Shown: positions 9,106 through 18,436, counted from the stretch's first letter. The stretch is 64,000 nucleotides of DNA from an uncultured Psychroserpens sp. (GCF_947503375.1 NZ_CANNDQ010000004.1:62001-126000); one strand, 5' to 3'. A program made the numbers and translations. The notes: generated from the letters alone by a model not told the origin.

Positions 9106-9987
9106 TTATTCAGATTTTTGAATAATATGTATATCTCGCTGAGGGAAAGGAATGGTCACATTGTGTTCCCTAAACAATTTATCTATTTCAAAACGTATAT
9201 CACTCTTAGGAAATTGTGCTTTGAAACTATCATTTATAGTAAATACGACCCTAAAATCTAAACTACTGTCACCAAAGTTGGTAAAAACTACTGCAACAGG
9301 TGGTTCAGGTAACACATCGGGATGAGAGCTAGCAGCCTTAGTGAGTAGCTTTTTTACCAATTGTACATCACTACCATAAGCGACCCCAACTGAGACACTC
9401 TCACGAGTTATCGATCCATTTTGCGTCCAATTGTACAAACTATTCTCAAGATATAGGTGATTAGGAATTACTAATACTTTATTATCAATAGTTACTGCTC
9501 TTGTGGTTCGAAGTTTAATTTCTTCTACACGACCAACCTTTCCATCAATTTCTATAATATCTCCAACATGTACAGACTGATCTATTAAAATAAATACACC
9601 AGAGATGATATCTTGAAATAAGGTTTGCAATGCTAATCCTATTCCAATTAATAATGCAGCAGATGCAGCAAAAACAGCAGTAACATCTACACCAACACTA
9701 TGCAATGTTATGAGCAGTATGATTAAATAGACAAGCCACCTAAAATAGCCAAAAACCACATTGAATTTTCCTTTATCTTCTAATGGTAAATTTCTAGTAA
9801 ATGCTTTAAGCACTAGTCTTAAAACGATGGTTGTTATAAAAATAACTGTGATAATAATCAATACATCTAAAATTGAAATACTAATATCCTCACTAAAATC
9901 TATGTGTTGATTTAGAAATACTTTAGTATTTTCCCAAACAGAGCTTTCAGTAATAGTTTCTTCTATTTTAGATAAATCTTGAGCCAT
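9106..9987 (-). CDS. mscS: Small-conductance mechanosensitive channel, MscS family
   Basis: A 293-residue inner-membrane protein. Three predicted membrane helices lie between about residues 35 and 140. The third is the pore-lining helix, rich in Ala and Gly (AASAALLIGIGLALQTLF), followed by the conserved FQDIISGVFILID of TM3b. The beta domain has VGDIIEIDGKVGRVEEI and the RTTRAVTIDNKVLVIPN block. These are diagnostic of MscS, which opens under membrane tension and releases solutes on osmotic downshock. It starts 2 bases after the ABC permease gene and is cotranscribed with it. Confidence 0.92.
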   Translation of the reverse strand: MAQDLSKIEETITESSVWENTKVFLNQHIDFSEDISISILDVLIIITVIFITTIVLRLVLKAFTRNLPLEDKGKFNVVFGYFRWLVYLIILLITLHSVGVDVTAVFAASAALLIGIGLALQTLFQDIISGVFILIDQSVHVGDIIEIDGKVGRVEEIKLRTTRAVTIDNKVLVIPNHLYLENSLYNWTQNGSITRESVSVGVAYGSDVQLVKKLLTKAASSHPDVLPEPPVAVVFTNFGDSSLDFRVVFTINDSFKAQFPKSDIRFEIDKLFREHNVTIPFPQRDIHIIQKSE

Positions 9988-9989
9988 AA

Positions 9990-11303
9990 TTAATACTTAA
10001 TCCACTTGAATAATTCTTTATAACTTGGCTTTTTCCCATACATCAAGATACCAACCCTATAAATCTTGGCAGCGAACCATACAGTAAAAACAAAAGTGCA
10101 TATCAATATTAGTAAAGATAATACTTGTTGCCAAATAGGAACACCAAAAGGTATTCGCATAAGCATCACCACTGGTGATGTCAATGGCACAAATGAAAAC
10201 ACAGTAGATACTGTACCATGAGGATCTTCAATTACAGTAAATATTCCAACATATACTGCTAATATTAAAGGCATAATAATAGGCATCATAAACTGCTGAG
10301 TATCAGTTTCGTTGTCTACAGCAGCTCCAATTGCAGCATACAAAGAGCTATATAATAGATAACCTCCAATAAAAAAGAACATGAATGCAATAAGTAAGTT
10401 AGCTATTGGTAAATTTAAAAATGATGCTATCGCCAATTGCATCTCCTGCTCCATCCCAGGATTTTGCATTGCTTGTTGCATAATTTCCTGCTGTGGTGTT
10501 TGCAATTCAGACAAGTTAATGCCTAAGATTGCTGTTAAAACAAAAATCATCACACTACCTAGAACTACCCAAATTGCAAATTGAGTTATTCCCGCAAGTG
10601 AGGTTCCAATAATTTTACCCATCATAAGTTGAATAGGTTTCACTGAAGAAATAATGACTTCAATGATCCTGCTTGTCTTTTCTTCAATAACACTACGCAT
10701 GATCATGTTACCATAGATAATAATAAACATAAATAACAAATAACCTGCTGCACCTCCAAAGAACAGCTTCAAATAGCTATCTATTTTTGATGTTTTTTCG
10801 CCTGTGAATGTTTCTTGCGCTATATTAATTTTAATTTGCGAGGCTTTTATTTTTTCAATATTAACACCATCTCTTTGCAATTTAGTGTTAGAAAGCTTGT
10901 CTTCAATTTTTCGCTCTAAACTACTCATAATTGATAATGAAGGGGATTCATCTGAATAAAATCTAACCGTATCAACAATGTTCAAAGTATCTTGACTTTT
11001 CTCAATATACAACAACCCAAACTCTTCTTTTGCCTTTACAAGTTCTTTAGCCGACTCTAAGTTTGTATTTGATAAAATGGTATAGGTTGTATGCTCAGTA
11101 TTAACAAAAACATCACTTAAAACTCCTGTTTCATCCAACACAGAAATAGCTCGCTCTTTATCATTATTTAACTGAGACAAGTAGGCTACAACTGCAATTA
11201 GCGCAATCATAATCAATGGGCTAACAAATGTCATTATAATGAATGATTTGTTTTTTACCTTAGTAAGGTATTCACGTTTTATAATGAGTGGTAAATGATT
11301 CAT
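9990..11303 (-). CDS. ABC-2 type transporter permease (NatB-like)
   Basis: A 437-residue permease. One N-terminal membrane helix (SFIIMTFVSPLIMIALIAVV) follows the positively charged IIKREYLTKVKNKS. A periplasmic domain of about 140 residues comes next, then a cluster of five or six helices from about residue 185 onward. The segment SVIEEKTSRIIEVIISSVKP between helices is the hallmark of ABC-2 exporters of the NatB/YhaP kind. It is separated from its ATPase gene by one base. NatAB-type systems export Na+ or small molecules; the substrate here is unknown. Confidence 0.88.
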   Translation of the reverse strand: MNHLPLIIKREYLTKVKNKSFIIMTFVSPLIMIALIAVVAYLSQLNNDKERAISVLDETGVLSDVFVNTEHTTYTILSNTNLESAKELVKAKEEFGLLYIEKSQDTLNIVDTVRFYSDESPSLSIMSSLERKIEDKLSNTKLQRDGVNIEKIKASQIKINIAQETFTGEKTSKIDSYLKLFFGGAAGYLLFMFIIIYGNMIMRSVIEEKTSRIIEVIISSVKPIQLMMGKIIGTSLAGITQFAIWVVLGSVMIFVLTAILGINLSELQTPQQEIMQQAMQNPGMEQEMQLAIASFLNLPIANLLIAFMFFFIGGYLLYSSLYAAIGAAVDNETDTQQFMMPIIMPLILAVYVGIFTVIEDPHGTVSTVFSFVPLTSPVVMLMRIPFGVPIWQQVLSLLILICTFVFTVWFAAKIYRVGILMYGKKPSYKELFKWIKY

Positions 11304-11304
11304 T

Positions 11305-12231
11305 TTAGTTGTTTTTTACAGTTTGAATAAAGATATCATTTGCACTTGGTATAACCTCTACAAAATGGTGTACTTCAGCCTTAGATGTTAAAAAGGAGAG
11401 CAGATCATTTGAAGTATCCCCTTCGTGAAGTTTAATGTTCATTTTAACGTCATCATTTAAATTTCTAAATGTTGCAGGCATAACCTCAAACTTCGCTTTT
11501 ATTGCATTAGTTACACTATCAATTGCATTGGTTTGTAATCCAACTTCAAAAGTATTGGTTTTGAACTCACGTTTGATATCAGTGAGTTTACCATCTAGAA
11601 TCTTATTCGATTTGTGAATTAATGCAATGTGGTCACAAAGTTCTTCAACAGACTCCATTCGATGTGTTGAAAAAATAACGGTAGCACCTTCATCTCTTAG
11701 CTGAAGAATCTCGTCTTTGATTAAGTTTGCATTAATGGGATCAAAACCAGAAAAAGGCTCATCAAAAATAAGTAATTTAGGCTGATGCAAAACGGTTACT
11801 ACAAATTGAATTTTTTGTGCCTGACCTTTACTTAGTTCTTGTATTTTTTTATTCCACCAATCGCCTATTTCTAATTTCTCGAACCAATATTTCAAGCGTT
11901 TTTTTGCTTCTTGTTTACTCAGTCCTTTCAATTGAGCTAAATACAGTGCTTGTTCTCCGACTTTCATTGACTTATACAAACCACGTTCTTCTGGGAGATA
12001 TCCAATATTCTGAATGTGTTGCGGTTGCAATGGCTCTCCATCTAATAAAACATGACCAGAGTCTGGCATAGTGATTTGATTAATAATACGTATTAGAGTA
12101 GTTTTTCCTGCGCCATTGGGACCTAACAAACCAAAAATACTTCCTTTTGGTACAGCAACAGAAACTGAATTGAGTGCTCTAAAATCTCCAAAGCTTTTAG
12201 ATACAGATTCAGCAACTAAGAGGTTGTTCAT
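11305..12231 (-). CDS. ABC transporter ATP-binding protein (NatA-like)
   Basis: A 308-residue ATPase and the first gene of the operon. Walker A is GPNGAGKTT, the signature LSKGQAQKIQF, Walker B LLIFDEPFSGFDP with the catalytic Glu present, and the switch His lies in STHRMESVEEL. The C-terminal 75 or so residues form the extra domain (DUF4162-like) found in NatA-type proteins that pair with ABC-2 permeases. The permease follows after 1 base. No strong promoter match was found upstream, where the intergenic region extends to the grpE-dnaJ terminator. Confidence 0.9.
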   Translation of the reverse strand: MNNLLVAESVSKSFGDFRALNSVSVAVPKGSIFGLLGPNGAGKTTLIRIINQITMPDSGHVLLDGEPLQPQHIQNIGYLPEERGLYKSMKVGEQALYLAQLKGLSKQEAKKRLKYWFEKLEIGDWWNKKIQELSKGQAQKIQFVVTVLHQPKLLIFDEPFSGFDPINANLIKDEILQLRDEGATVIFSTHRMESVEELCDHIALIHKSNKILDGKLTDIKREFKTNTFEVGLQTNAIDSVTNAIKAKFEVMPATFRNLNDDVKMNIKLHEGDTSNDLLSFLTSKAEVHHFVEVIPSANDIFIQTVKNN

Positions 12232-12354
12232 ATGAAAAAAATTGAAATTGTTAATTTTGCAACGCGTAAAGATAAAAATGTTACTGATGTTATTTGTGCT
12301 AAATCACTAAATTTTTGGTTACAAAACAAAATACAGATGATCTAAAAAACAAAA

Positions 12355-12380
12355 CCCACCCTTAAATAAATAAGGATGGG
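12355..12380 (-). terminator. Rho-independent terminator of grpE-dnaJ
   Basis: On the minus strand a 10-base stem (CCCATCCTTA with TAAGGGTGGG, one internal mismatch) and a 6-base AT loop are followed by TTTTGTTTTTT. It lies about 85 bases past the dnaJ stop. The 12232-12465 gap holds nothing else that I can support. Confidence 0.65.
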
Positions 12381-12465
12381 AAAAAATTGCTATGAAAAAG
12401 AAAAATTACCACTAAAATGAATTAGTGATATTCAAATATAGTGTTTTTTCTTAAAATCTCTATTT

Positions 12466-13590
12466 TTAAGAAAACATATCTTTAACTTTTTCAAAAAAAG
12501 ATTTATCACCACTTTCTGGTTTAGGATCGAAATGCTCATCGTTTCGCATACTCTCAAAGAACTCTTTTTGCTGCTTGCTTAATGTTTTTGGTGTCCAAAC
12601 ATTAACATGAACTAACAAATCACCTGTTCCATAACCATTGATACTTGGTATTCCTTTACCACGTAAGCGCAATATTTTGCCAGATTGCACTCCAGCTTCG
12701 ATTTTAATTCTCACTTTACCTGTAACTGTATCTATTTCTTTAGAAGTTCCTAATACTGCATCAGGCAAGCTTACATAAAGATCGTAATGCAAATTATCAC
12801 CTTCTCTCTTGAGTGTTTCATGTTCTTTTTCTTCAATAACAACTAATAAATCACCAGATATTCCATTACCAGGCGCTTCATTACCTTTACCTGTTACTTT
12901 TAATTGCATTCCATCTACCACTCCTGCTGGAATTTTCACAGATACCGTTTCTTCCTGCACCTTAAGCCCTTGGACATCAGCATCATTAGGTTTTTTATCT
13001 ATACTTTGTCCTGCACCTCCACAAGTAGGACAAGCTGAAGAGGTTTGCATTCTCCCAAGAATGGTATTTGTCACTCGAGTAACTTGACCTGAGCCATTAC
13101 AAGTACTACACGTTTTATAAGTAGTTCCTGGAGCTTGGATTTTGCGTTTTACTTTAATCTTCTTCTCGATACCATTGGCAATTTCATCGAGTGTAAGTGT
13201 GACACGTATTCTAAGGTTACTACCCTTTACGCGTCTTTGACCTCCTCCAAAGCCACCTCCAAAGCCAGAAAATCCTCCGCCTCCAAATGCACCACCAAAA
13301 ATATCGCCAAACTGACTAAATATATCGTCCATATTCATACCACCACCGCCAAAGCCACCAGCACCATCAAAGGCTTGATGCCCAAATTGATCGTATCGTG
13401 CTTTTTTGTCAGCATTACTTAGTACCTCATAAGCTTCTGCAGCCTCTTTGAATTTGGCCTCAGCTTCTTTATCATCGGGATTTTTATCGGGATGATATTT
13501 TATTGCCATCTTACGGTAGGCTTTTTTAATTTCAGACTCAGAAGCATTCTTATCGACTCCTAATATTTCGTAATAATCTCTCTTTGCCAT
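12466..13590 (-). CDS. dnaJ: Chaperone DnaJ (two-repeat zinc domain)
   Basis: A 374-residue Hsp40. The J domain is residues 1-70 with HPD at 33-35. A long Gly/Phe-rich linker spans about 70-120, then the substrate-binding C-terminal domains follow. The cysteine-rich region carries only two CxxCxGxG repeats (CSTCNGSG and CPTCGGAG); E. coli DnaJ has four forming two zinc sites. From memory this shortened version is normal for Flavobacteriia. DnaJ delivers clients to DnaK and stimulates its ATPase. The gene follows grpE by 56 bases, and dnaK is not in the window. Confidence 0.95.
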   Translation of the reverse strand: MAKRDYYEILGVDKNASESEIKKAYRKMAIKYHPDKNPDDKEAEAKFKEAAEAYEVLSNADKKARYDQFGHQAFDGAGGFGGGGMNMDDIFSQFGDIFGGAFGGGGFSGFGGGFGGGQRRVKGSNLRIRVTLTLDEIANGIEKKIKVKRKIQAPGTTYKTCSTCNGSGQVTRVTNTILGRMQTSSACPTCGGAGQSIDKKPNDADVQGLKVQEETVSVKIPAGVVDGMQLKVTGKGNEAPGNGISGDLLVVIEEKEHETLKREGDNLHYDLYVSLPDAVLGTSKEIDTVTGKVRIKIEAGVQSGKILRLRGKGIPSINGYGTGDLLVHVNVWTPKTLSKQQKEFFESMRNDEHFDPKPESGDKSFFEKVKDMFS

Positions 13591-13646
13591 AATTAGATTC
13601 TTAGTCCTTTTAAAAACATGTAGGACATAAGCATTTTAGTTAATAT

Positions 13647-14195
13647 TTATTGGCCTATAACCACTTTTGGAAAACGAATTACTTTATCTCCCAACTTATA
13701 TCCTTTCTCTACTACATCTACAATTTTACCCTTAAGCTCATCATGTGGTGCTGGGATTTGAGTGATTGCCTCATGTAAATCTGCATCAAAAGCATCGCCA
13801 GAATTTACTTCAATTTTTTCTAACCCTTTTTGGTTAAGTGCATTAAGTAATTTATTATAAATTAGAAGGACTCCTTTTCTAAGTTCTTCAGCCTCTTTAT
13901 CTTCTTCTATATGTGTAAGTGCACGCTCAAAATCGTCTAAAACTGGAAGCATCGCTAACATAACATCTTCACTAGCTGTTTTGAATAAATCAATGCGCTC
14001 TTTTGCTGTTCGCTTTTTATAGTTTTCAAACTCTGCAAACAAACGCATAAATTTATCTTTTTCTTTGTCTAGTGATTCTTGCAGTTGCTCTTCAATTGTT
14101 GGTGTTTTAGTATCTGTATCTTTAACATCTACATCTTGAACTTCTATATCTTTTTCAATGTCGTTTTTATCTTTTTTACCCATTGTATTAGTCAT
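13647..14195 (-). CDS. grpE: Nucleotide exchange factor GrpE
   Basis: About 182 residues. The frame stays open upstream to an ATG at 14237, but a full promoter match (-7 element at 14230-14223) would start transcription downstream of that codon. I therefore start at the ATG at 14195 (MTNTMGKK). An acidic N-terminal tail precedes a long coiled coil (RLFAEFENYKKRTAKERIDL) and the C-terminal beta wing ending in VIRFPKVVIGQ, which is diagnostic. GrpE releases ADP from DnaK. It is cotranscribed with dnaJ. Confidence 0.95.
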   Translation of the reverse strand: MTNTMGKKDKNDIEKDIEVQDVDVKDTDTKTPTIEEQLQESLDKEKDKFMRLFAEFENYKKRTAKERIDLFKTASEDVMLAMLPVLDDFERALTHIEEDKEAEELRKGVLLIYNKLLNALNQKGLEKIEVNSGDAFDADLHEAITQIPAPHDELKGKIVDVVEKGYKLGDKVIRFPKVVIGQ

Positions 14196-14222
14196 TTTAA
14201 TAAATCTTCGATTTAAGATTTG

Positions 14223-14254
14223 CAAAAGTACTGCCATTATTTTTAAAATGTCAA
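14223..14254 (-). promoter_or_regulatory. grpE-dnaJ promoter
   Basis: On the minus strand TTG (14254-14252), 21 bases, then TACTTTTG (14230-14223), a perfect TAnnTTTG Bacteroidota -7 box. It fixes the grpE start downstream at 14195. I saw no CIRCE-like element. Confidence 0.65.
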
Positions 14255-14280
14255 AATGTCATCAAATAAATTTTATGAAT

Positions 14281-14310
14281 TTGTCCAGTACTAAAAATTC
14301 GTTATTTTTA
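14281..14310 (+). promoter_or_regulatory. Promoter of the YceI lipoprotein gene
   Basis: TTG at 14281-14283, a 19-base spacer, then TATTTTTA at 14303-14310, one base off TAnnTTTG. The start codon lies 31 bases downstream, which suits a short leader. Confidence 0.55.
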
Positions 14311-14341
14311 TATTAGAATTTTAACATTAAAAACACTTAAA

Positions 14342-15019
14342 ATGATTAAAAAAACATTCATCTCTGTTGCAATCTTAATTGTGGTATGCTGTTCTATAAC
14401 ATCTTGTAATGATAAAGCTAAAGAAGCCAATACTAGTAATGCAGAAGCCGCTGCAGTAAGTAAAAGTACTTCTGAAAAATTTAACGTCAATATTGGTGAA
14501 TCTAAAATAGAGTGGAAAGGTTTTAAACCTACTGGCACACATACTGGAACTATTAATTTAGAAAATGGTATTTTTAAGACTGATGATGGTAAATTACAAA
14601 GCGGAACATTTTTAATAGATATGACATCAATAAATGTAACTGATCTTGAAGTTGGTGATGGAAAAGAAGACTTAGAAGCTCATTTAAAAGGTTCTGTTGA
14701 AGGAAAAGAAAATCATTTTTTTGACGTTAGTAAATTTCCTATATCAGAGTTTGAGATAACCAGTACAGAATCTCTTGCTGCAGGAAAGACTAGACTTTCT
14801 GGTAATCTTGCCATAAAAGGACAAAAACACAACATTTCATTTCCTATTACCATAACCAATAATAATGATGTTATGACCATTGAAAGTGAACCATTCACTA
14901 TTGATAGAACAAAATGGGGTGTCAATTATGGATCAAAATCTATTTTTGACGATCTAGGAGATCGTTTTATAAATGATGAAATAGAACTAAAAATCACTAT
15001 CAAAGCCAAAAAAGCGTAA
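14342..15019 (+). CDS. YceI family lipoprotein
   Basis: A 225-residue protein with a lipoprotein signal (hydrophobic core, then SITSC at about residue 22). The mature domain is a YceI-type lipocalin-like barrel: SKIEWKGFKPTGTHTGTINL at the start, HLKGSVEGKENHFFDVSKFP in the middle, and FTIDRTKWGVNYGSKS near the end. YceI barrels bind long isoprenoid or polyprenyl-like lipids. Here the protein should be anchored in the periplasm or outer membrane. It has its own promoter, divergent from grpE, and a long hairpin follows its stop. Confidence 0.88.
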   Translation: MIKKTFISVAILIVVCCSITSCNDKAKEANTSNAEAAAVSKSTSEKFNVNIGESKIEWKGFKPTGTHTGTINLENGIFKTDDGKLQSGTFLIDMTSINVTDLEVGDGKEDLEAHLKGSVEGKENHFFDVSKFPISEFEITSTESLAAGKTRLSGNLAIKGQKHNISFPITITNNNDVMTIESEPFTIDRTKWGVNYGSKSIFDDLGDRFINDEIELKITIKAKKA

Positions 15020-15028
15020 AATAAAGAA

Positions 15029-15074
15029 TTTTACTAATGTGCAGGTTAATTAAAACCTGTACATACTAGTAAAA
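15029..15074. terminator. Long hairpin between convergent genes
   Basis: TTTTACTA at 15029 pairs with TAGTAAAA at 15067, and GTGCAGGTT with AACCTGTAC inside, around an AATTAA loop. It sits between the stops of the YceI gene and the epimerase gene. The U-tract is weak on both strands, so termination is inferred from position. Confidence 0.45.
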
Positions 15075-15078
15075 ATGA

Positions 15079-15987
15079 TTAGCGCAATATGTTGTTAAGT
15101 GCTAACTCAAGGTTGTGAAAGTTAAAATGAAATCCAGAATCTTCTACTTTTTTTGAGCTTACTCTTTGGCTTTCAAACAATAAAATGTGCATCTCTCCAA
15201 GAATTAACTTCATCATAAATCTTGGAATATTAGGAAGAAGTAGTGGCCTGTTTAAAACTTTGGCTACAGCTCTTGTTAGTTCTTTATTAGTCACAGGATT
15301 TGGTGCTACAGCATTGTAGATTCCTTCATAGTGATGCTCAATTGCAGCAATGAACAATTTCGCAAGATCATCTAGATGTATCCATGATTGCCACTGTTTA
15401 CCACTTCCAAAAGCAGCTCCAACACCAAAGCGTATTGGTTTACTTATCTCTGGTAAAGCGCCTCCTTTTTCAGATAAGACCAATCCTATTCTAATTTTGG
15501 TAACTATTAATCCTAAACTTGAAAATTCATCTACTGCTGTTTCCCATTTTTGAACAACCCTTCCAAGAAAAGAGTTGGATAAGTCAGTTGCGTTTTCAAA
15601 GTAGTAATTAGTTAACGAATCTTCATATATTCCAATAGCACTTGCGGAAACAATTTGCTTGATTTTCAAATCATTTGCTTTAATTGTGTCTCTTAGTAAC
15701 TTAGCAGTTTGAGTTCTACTATTTATAATTTCCTTTTTATATGCTTCGGTCCAGCGTTTAGAAATTGTAGCTCCAACTAGATTGATTATAGCATCAACCC
15801 CTTCAAAGCACTTGACATCTATTTCATTTTGCTTTGGATTCCAATAAAACCCTTTGTAGTTCTCTGTAGAGCTTAATTTGGTTTTTGAAGTAGTCAAATA
15901 ATGAACTATCCATTGCTTTTTATGACAATGCTCAACAATTTCCTGACCGATTAGTCCTGTAGCTCCAGTAATTAATATCCGCTTCAT
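15079..15987 (-). CDS. TIGR01777 family SDR epimerase (YfcH-like)
   Basis: A 302-residue extended short-chain dehydrogenase-like protein. The N-terminal Rossmann motif is ILITGATGLIGQEIVEHC. Family-specific blocks are VDAIINLVGATISKRWTEAY, the IVSASAIGIYEDS region with the Tyr of the active-site area, and a C-terminal DUF1731-type end (LLLPNIPRFMMKLILGEM). Proteins of this family (E. coli YfcH, human SDR39U1) bind NADP(H), but their reaction is unknown. Transcribed alone, convergent with YceI. Confidence 0.87.
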   Translation of the reverse strand: MKRILITGATGLIGQEIVEHCHKKQWIVHYLTTSKTKLSSTENYKGFYWNPKQNEIDVKCFEGVDAIINLVGATISKRWTEAYKKEIINSRTQTAKLLRDTIKANDLKIKQIVSASAIGIYEDSLTNYYFENATDLSNSFLGRVVQKWETAVDEFSSLGLIVTKIRIGLVLSEKGGALPEISKPIRFGVGAAFGSGKQWQSWIHLDDLAKLFIAAIEHHYEGIYNAVAPNPVTNKELTRAVAKVLNRPLLLPNIPRFMMKLILGEMHILLFESQRVSSKKVEDSGFHFNFHNLELALNNILR

Positions 15988-16053
15988 AATAACTCAAAGT
16001 TACTGAAACTGGGTTTTAGCAACTAGATATTTAGCAAGGGTTTAACGTTTAGT

Positions 16054-16728
16054 TTAAGGCTTCAAAGCCCTTAACATTTCTCGCTTGCCAGGAGGACCTT
16101 CAAGACGTTCAACTTTAAAACCTACAGATTGCATGGCACGTCTCACGCTTCCTTTAGCAGAATAAGTCACTAAAATACCACTACGTTTTAGTGCTTCAAA
16201 CATGGTTTTAAACATAGCTTCTGTCCAAAGTTCTGGTTGAACTCTAGGACCAAACGCATCAAAATAAATAATATCAAACTCATTAAAATTAGTTATGTTT
16301 TTAAATCGTTTATTTTGTTTGATCAATTTAAAACCTTTTTCTATTTCTACTGAATTTTCCCAACCAGTATCATGAAGCTTTGTAAGCAGTTGCGAATCTA
16401 TCTTTAATTGCTCATTATAATTTAATTGTTCTATTTCCGCTTTAGAGACTGGAAATGCTTCCACTCCAACATAGTTGATACCCGTTAGTTTTTTATAATT
16501 CATTAAGGTAAGTAAGGCATTTAGCCCAGTACCGAAACCTACTTCTAAAATTGAAAGTGGTTGCTTTTTATTTAACGCAATCTCATTAAAATAAAAAAGC
16601 AAACCATGTTTAATGTAGACATGGTTTGCTTCTTGAATTGCTCCGTGAACAGAGTGATACTGTTCGTTCCATTCTTCTATTTGAATGGTTTTTGAACCAT
16701 CAGCTGTGGTAATGATCTTCCGCTGCAA
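16054..16728 (-). CDS. mnmD: tRNA (mnm5s2U34)-methyltransferase, MnmD
   Basis: A 224-residue SAM-dependent methyltransferase. It equals the methyltransferase half of E. coli MnmC without the FAD oxidase half. Motif I is ILEVGFGTGLNALLTL, the acidic post-motif is VGVEAFPV, and the family-specific DIIYFDAFGPRVQPELWT and GPPGKREMLRAL close it. MnmD completes the methylaminomethyl group on the wobble uridine of certain tRNAs. It starts 2 bases after the DUF4920 gene, so the two are almost certainly cotranscribed. Confidence 0.9.
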   Translation of the reverse strand: MQRKIITTADGSKTIQIEEWNEQYHSVHGAIQEANHVYIKHGLLFYFNEIALNKKQPLSILEVGFGTGLNALLTLMNYKKLTGINYVGVEAFPVSKAEIEQLNYNEQLKIDSQLLTKLHDTGWENSVEIEKGFKLIKQNKRFKNITNFNEFDIIYFDAFGPRVQPELWTEAMFKTMFEALKRSGILVTYSAKGSVRRAMQSVGFKVERLEGPPGKREMLRALKP

Positions 16729-16730
16729 AA

Positions 16731-17246
16731 CTATTCTGTTTTCAACAAAACACCATCAGCTTCAAAAGAATATGTTTTTTTAGGTTCAGTAATTTTTGCA
16801 ATTTCTTCAGCAGATTGCCCAGCATCTTCAGCATAATGACGTTGTTCATCTACTGGAACCTCATTTACAAATGCTTTACCATTAATAACTACTTCTTTAC
16901 CAGCAATATCTTTTGGCATAAAGAAACCATAGTCTTTAAATTTAACCATGATTTGCTCTCCGTTTTCAAGATTTAATTTCATCCAGCAACCTTTTGCTTG
17001 ACATACCTCATCAACTTTTGCCATTATTTTAGTATTCACAGAATCTCCTACAGTCATTTTTTCATAATGAACGGCCATTCTTTTTGCAGATAATGCATCG
17101 GCATCATTAATTTCTTTACCAAAAGATTCGTATGATGTTTCTTGTTTTAGAGTTGTATCTGCTATATCTACTTTATCCTCTTTAGCTTCATTTTTGCAAG
17201 AAAACATTATAGTTACCGCAATAAATAATATAAAAATATGCTTCAT
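16731..17246 (-). CDS. DUF4920 domain lipoprotein
   Basis: A 171-residue protein with a short lipoprotein signal (FILFIAVTIMFSC). The DUF4920 domain runs over most of the mature chain: the VDEVCQAKGCWMKL block with its two Cys, IMVKFKDYGFFMPKDIAGK, and VNEVPVDEQRHYAEDAGQS. The fold is thought to be OB-like; the function is unknown. It starts divergently from ilvE and is followed 2 bases later by mnmD. Confidence 0.85.
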   Translation of the reverse strand: MKHIFILFIAVTIMFSCKNEAKEDKVDIADTTLKQETSYESFGKEINDADALSAKRMAVHYEKMTVGDSVNTKIMAKVDEVCQAKGCWMKLNLENGEQIMVKFKDYGFFMPKDIAGKEVVINGKAFVNEVPVDEQRHYAEDAGQSAEEIAKITEPKKTYSFEADGVLLKTE

Positions 17247-17335
17247 GATTTTATGTATATGTGATTAAAATTTGAAGCTATAAAGATACGCATTTTTTAG
17301 GTAAATTTTATGTTTTTTATACAGCTTAAATTGAG

Positions 17336-17343
17336 TAGTTTTG
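17336..17343 (+). promoter_or_regulatory. -7 element of the ilvE promoter
   Basis: TAGTTTTG matches TAnnTTTG exactly, 17 bases before the first ATG of ilvE. No TTG lies at the expected distance upstream, so the -33 part is weak. Confidence 0.45.
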
Positions 17344-17359
17344 CAAAACATAATACATT

Positions 17360-18433
17360 ATGATGACTAAAATTTCAACTTACGCAATCGATATAGTAAA
17401 ATCTGAAAACACTAAAATTAACGAGGTGGATTTCAATAATCTTGTTTTTGGAAGAACCTTTACCGATCACATGTTTTATTGTGATTATATAGACGGAGAA
17501 TGGCAGCAACCCAAGATCGTTCCTTATGGCCCAATGACTATTGATCCATCTGCAAGAGTGTTTCATTATGGACAGGCTGTTTTTGAAGGGATGAAAGCCT
17601 ATAAAGATGAGGATGACAACGTTTTTTTGTTCAGGCCAGATGAAAATTTCAAACGTATAAATAAATCTGCTTCGAGATTAGCCATTCCTAAATTCCCTGA
17701 ACACTATTTTTTTGAAGGGCTTTATACATTATTAAATTTAGATCGTGATTGGATAAAGACAGGTAAAGGGAACTCATTATACATAAGACCATTTGTTATT
17801 GCAACAGAGTCGGCTATTTCAGCTTCTCCTGCAAATTCATATCGTTTTATGATAATTTGCTCACCTGCAAAAGCATATTACACAGATAGAGTTAGAGTTT
17901 TATTTGCTGAAAAATATAGCAGGTCTGCAGATGGAGGTGTTGGGTTTGCAAAAGCTGCAGGAAATTATGCAGCACAGTTTTATCCAACGGGCTTAGCACA
18001 GAAGAAAGGGTTTCAACAAATTATATGGACAGATGCTAATTCGCATAAATATTTGGAAGAAGCAGGTACTATGAACATTTTCTTTAGGATAAATGACACT
18101 TTGATAACTGCACCAAACAATGACCGAATCTTAGATGGAGTAACTCGAAAGAGTGTTATACAATTAGCTAAAGACCTGAATATAAAATGTGAGGTAAGGC
18201 GTGTTAGTGTTGATGAGATTAAGGAAGCTTCAAAAAATGGCTCGCTAAAAGAGATTTTCGGTGCTGGGACTGCAGCAGTAATAAGTCCGATTTCCGCTTT
18301 TGAGCATGCTGGAAGTGTCTTTGAAATCTCTGAAGTTGACGATTCTTATGCCATACTTTTCAAAACTAAACTATTAAACATACAACACAATCTTACAGAT
18401 GATAAGCATGGTTGGAGATATGAAGTAAAATAA
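17360..18433 (+). CDS. ilvE: Branched-chain amino acid aminotransferase
   Basis: A 357-residue fold-type IV PLP enzyme of the eukaryote-like BCAT kind. The PLP lysine is the K of VGFAKAAGNYAAQF, and the cofactor phosphate/cofactor loop is YLEEAGTMNIFF. The N-terminal block DHMFYCDYIDGEWQ and FHYGQAVFEGMKAY are typical. It interconverts Leu, Ile and Val with their 2-oxo acids in the cytoplasm, serving synthesis and degradation. Two ATGs are adjacent (17360, 17363). It is followed by a strong bidirectional terminator. Confidence 0.93.
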   Translation: MMTKISTYAIDIVKSENTKINEVDFNNLVFGRTFTDHMFYCDYIDGEWQQPKIVPYGPMTIDPSARVFHYGQAVFEGMKAYKDEDDNVFLFRPDENFKRINKSASRLAIPKFPEHYFFEGLYTLLNLDRDWIKTGKGNSLYIRPFVIATESAISASPANSYRFMIICSPAKAYYTDRVRVLFAEKYSRSADGGVGFAKAAGNYAAQFYPTGLAQKKGFQQIIWTDANSHKYLEEAGTMNIFFRINDTLITAPNNDRILDGVTRKSVIQLAKDLNIKCEVRRVSVDEIKEASKNGSLKEIFGAGTAAVISPISAFEHAGSVFEISEVDDSYAILFKTKLLNIQHNLTDDKHGWRYEVK

Positions 18434-18436
18434 AAA

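Noticed and set aside
12233..12346. 37-codon forward reading frame in the gap between the ABC ATPase and dnaJ
   Set aside because: It begins beside the ATPase start on the other strand, has no promoter or membrane/Cys pattern, and its composition looks like chance AT-rich DNA.
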